The position numbers and the translations under genes are program-made. Below are positions 61,303 through 64,000 of a stretch of 64,000 nt of DNA, one piece after another; the first letter of the stretch is position 1, and each line of letters starts with the position of its first letter. The DNA is from Tubiluchus corallicola (taxonomy: Eukaryota > Priapulida > Priapulimorpha > Priapulimorphida > Tubiluchidae). Under the pieces are notes generated by a model that worked only from the letters and a program-made list of their open reading frames with translations, was not told where the DNA came from and did not search any database. The stretch lies in NCBI GenBank assembly GCA_030141605.1, contig JAQGDQ010000369.1:1-64000 (forward strand), given 5' to 3'.

Positions 61303-61336
61303 TATATTTGATGTATATATGTATGTATGTATGTAT
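61222..61336. repeat. (ATGT)n and (AT)n microsatellite at the 3' end of the LINE
   Basis: ACTACTACTACT then TATG repeats, an (AT)n run and more TATG repeats, about 45 bp after the RT stop codon. It mirrors the tract on the other side of the element. Confidence 0.9.
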
Positions 61337-61339
61337 TTA

Positions 61340-62380
61340 TATAATAAAATAGTAATTAAAATTGAATCAAATATCTAGTAATGTAGCAAATTTTGTTACT
61401 AAAAAATACAGTTTTATCCATGTCTCCGTGCAGTTTTAAGAAAACGATTAATATATTTTGTAAAAAGTATGTAAATTTCTTGTAAATTTCGCGTGTTTTG
61501 TTTTACGGTATGTTTTCTTATGCTATAACAAAGAGGAGTTAGCATTTAGTTAAGTATCTAGCAATGTATGGCAAATTGTGTTATTAAAGAATACGATTTT
61601 ATTCATGTGTATTATGTTTTTAAGCCAACTGTTAATTTATTCGTTTGTAAATAGTGCCTACATTTATACGTGTGTTTATATTTTTTGTATATATTTTACC
61701 TACCTTTCTGTCGTCATAAAGAAAAATTTAGACTGACTTGAATACCAAAAATGTAGCAAAATATTTTACTTAAATAATAGTAATTGCAGACTTTTGTTTA
61801 TTTCTGTTTGCTAATTTGAATATATTTGTTGTTATTAAAACGTCTCATGGATTGCTGTGCAACCTGTACATCTATTTCCATGCCCTTTGTCGGATTTGTC
61901 CATGCAGCTTAGTTGTACATTATTAAGTTTACCACCTCATAACTTTGCTCAAGTGGTATTAGTTTATCAGTATTTTAAATACTTCTGTTAGCTATAGTTA
62001 GAGTTTGGAGTTCAAGCTTTCAAGTATAGATTTTTTGGATTTGTGCACATGATCACGTGCACGTGCCGTGCATTTGAAGCTCTGGTCATCTAGATAGTTA
62101 ATGGGGGTTTTATAGGCTGCTGGCGTGAGAAGCAATACAACTTTAGTGTGGGAAATTGGTCAGAGCGTTTTTTCCCCAAGATTTCCTTCCAATGGCAAGA
62201 CACCCTAATCGGTCTGAGAATGCGTTTCGTGTATATATATAATTCTTGAGTTGAGTATACTGCCTGCGATGGGAATATTTTTGTAGACATTTTCGTAGGC
62301 GCCGAATGTCGTCCTGTTAATAGGGCGATTTTAGTCAATATTGCAATGCTTATGAGTATCTATTTGTCTTCAAAAGGAGT
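61340..62380. other. gene-free AT-rich stretch
   Basis: I see no supported coding region on either strand. Two roughly similar segments (about 61370-61470 and 61550-61640, both with ATCTAGTAATGTA / ATCTAGCAATGTA and GTTTTAAG words) suggest an old duplication. Confidence 0.5.
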
Positions 62381-62388
62381 CAATTTTC

Positions 62389-62397
62389 CTATATAAG
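62389..62397 (+). promoter_or_regulatory. TATA box
   Basis: CTATATAAG stands about 100 bp before an ATG at 62498, with a plausible start site 25-30 bp downstream. This is one of few textbook TATA boxes in the window. Confidence 0.4.
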
Positions 62398-62497
62398 AAG
62401 GGGTCTGTCTGAAGTTATTACCAAAGTTGTTCTTCAGCGAGAGTGTGTGGTTTAGTCTGTAACAATCTGTAAACAATCTGAAATAAAAATTATAAGA

Positions 62498-62698
62498 ATG
62501 GAGGGTTTTGCGCAACAACCGTGTAATGGTTCTATTCGTGACAGCCGTCATCTATTCGTACTAGGCATTCGAATTGCAGACGAAAGGCTGCCTTTGGAAA
62601 TGCGGGAGGTACAAAATGGATTAAGGCGTGAACTAAGTCGTAATCAATCGTTTACGTGGCAGTATAGCCTGGCCTTTGGAAAGTCCGTTATGGATGGG
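62498..62698 (+). CDS. possible first coding exon, unknown protein
   Basis: The ATG at 62498 follows the TATA box at 62390. The frame begins M-E-G-F-A-Q-Q-P-C-N-G and is charged and helical in the middle (L-P-L-E-M-R-E-V-Q-N-G-L-R-R-E-L). A donor-like GGTAAAT at about 62698 separates it from an AT-rich, intron-like continuation, so I end the exon there; without splicing the frame runs to 62809. No family is recognised and no second exon was found before the window end. Confidence 0.3.
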
Positions 62699-62869
62699 GT
62701 AAATCATTATTATTTTTTAATTAATTTCTTGCTAAAATCGAAGTCGAAAATAGGTCGCTACATTTATGACTTTTATGCTAGAATCAAACTAATTAATTTT
62801 CAAAAGTAAAGGGCTTTGCTTTATAGTCGCTAGTCGCGCCTTTATTATTTAAGAAGTTATCTACCAAGG

Positions 62870-63130
62870 GGCATATTAACCAATAGGCTAACTAGGCTAT
62901 AACCTAGGGCGACAAAGTTTGAAGGGCGTCACATTTTAGAAAAAATTCTTATTCCGTCGAAAAATTTCTATACTTTCATATTCACGTAAGGGCGCATTTT
63001 ACAACACACCACAGACAGTTGCTGAACGCAACTCTTATATAAGTGCCACATAACGAACAGATGCAAGGTATTACACACAACAAGCAGTTGCGCAGCTTTC
63101 TTGAGCCTAGGGCGTCGCAAAGTGTTAATA
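62870..63130. repeat. dispersed repeat shared with 43980-44230 (inverted)
   Basis: ACCAATAGGCTAACTAGGCT and the following ACAAAGTTTGA ... CACATTTTA segment occur in reverse complement at about 44160-44230. Boundaries are unclear. The rest of 63.1-64.0 kb shows no gene. Confidence 0.5.
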
Positions 63131-64000
63131 CGCACTTCAGTCTACCCAAATGTTCTAAGAAGACCCAAGAAATACCGGAATCAAAAGAAAAAGCAAAAAC
63201 GGTTTTACGACGTACTTAATCTAAACTTACAAGATAATGTTGTCAGATTGTTTTATTAAAAATCGTTTTGAGAAATAATAGACAGGTGTCGCTGTGAAAC
63301 CTGACTTGTAACTACACTTCAATAACTTAGCGTGCTCAATATATACGATTTGGTTTATCAGGTAAGGTTAATGTCTGCTTACAAACCATGAAATCTTTTA
63401 TAACGAAGATCGTGTTACTGAACTCGAGAAACGTTGCGCAAATGTTATGCGCGGTTACGAAAGAAAACGTTTGTTAAACGAGCATTTAAGAAGTTCAAAT
63501 AACTTCTGCCGTAGGGCGTAAAGGGGTAAAGGGGGTAAAAGGTCGTAGAGCTTTACGCAATGTTTAATTAGCAATAATCTTGAGGCTAAAGTAAGAGACC
63601 GAATTGAAAATAGGTTGTCCACACTACAGATTTGAATTTCTTATTCTTGCATCAATATAAGATATTAATAATTACACGTACAAATGTTTTACCCCTTCCC
63701 AAGGTAGTATGTGCATTAGAAGCCACAATATATTAGACTGTAGTTCAACTAGCTAGACTACTTTTTCTATTCTGACATTGTGTAGGTGAACTTTGTTATG
63801 TATAAACGTCTCTGTTACCTTTAAAATTTGACTTGTAATTATGCTGCTACTGCTACCTTTTACTGACATTCTGGCTTTTTCTCGACTCAATATTGGACCA
63901 ACAATGTATGTATGCATTTTAGCTTTTTAGTGTAACGTAGTAATCTGTAGCACTTATTTTTCTAGCACTTATTTCAGTAGATTTGTAGAGATAATAATTG

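Overview
The window is animal nuclear DNA: AT-rich, with short coding exons separated by long introns that carry GT/AG splice sites, a TTAGGG-like array, and metazoan gene families (an axonemal/basal-body protein, a GPI-anchor biosynthesis enzyme, and a receptor combining LDL-receptor class A modules, somatomedin B and a seven-helix domain). The receptor architecture and the dense load of small DNA transposons, LINE pieces and minisatellites suggest a marine invertebrate. I cannot name the phylum from sequence alone. No bacterial, organellar or viral coding block was seen. Family assignments rest on remembered protein features, not on a database search. || Layout. 1-12.6 kb holds CFAP157 on the minus strand: seven coding exons whose phases chain without a break (366 codons), a possible eighth exon cut by the left edge, and introns filled with MITEs and two minisatellites. 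12.6-13.3 kb is a head-to-head promoter region. 13.3-21.0 kb holds PIGC on the plus strand, complete in seven exons (305 aa), with one apparent GC-AG intron. 21.0-23.5 kb is the tail-to-tail spacer and contains a 30-bp minisatellite. 23.5-44.5 kb holds a large minus-strand receptor gene: ten LDLa or LDLa-like exons, a somatomedin B exon, then one 2.5-kb exon for a Cys-rich ectodomain and seven-helix domain. Every internal exon is phase 1-1. Its first exon and signal peptide were not found. 44.5-57 kb is a repeat landscape with no host gene I can support: TTAA-bounded MITEs, two LTR-like families, LINE fragments, a pure (CTTA)n tract and a telomere-like array. 57.0-58.6 kb holds a single-exon gene for an unrecognised 509-aa protein, with a spliced 5' UTR. 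59.5-61.2 kb is a 5'-truncated but open non-LTR reverse transcriptase set between ATGT microsatellites. 62.4-62.7 kb has a TATA-type promoter followed by a possible first coding exon. The rest of the right end shows no gene. || How the pieces relate. CFAP157 and PIGC appear to share a short divergent promoter. PIGC and the receptor converge. The receptor looks like a product of exon shuffling, and its introns show ongoing small tandem duplication: a copied exon end with its splice donor, and a triplicated donor. Mobile DNA shapes much of the remainder: a LINE fragment has become a 76-bp minisatellite, a mariner-like element sits inside another MITE, and a TTAA MITE abuts the PIGC stop codon.
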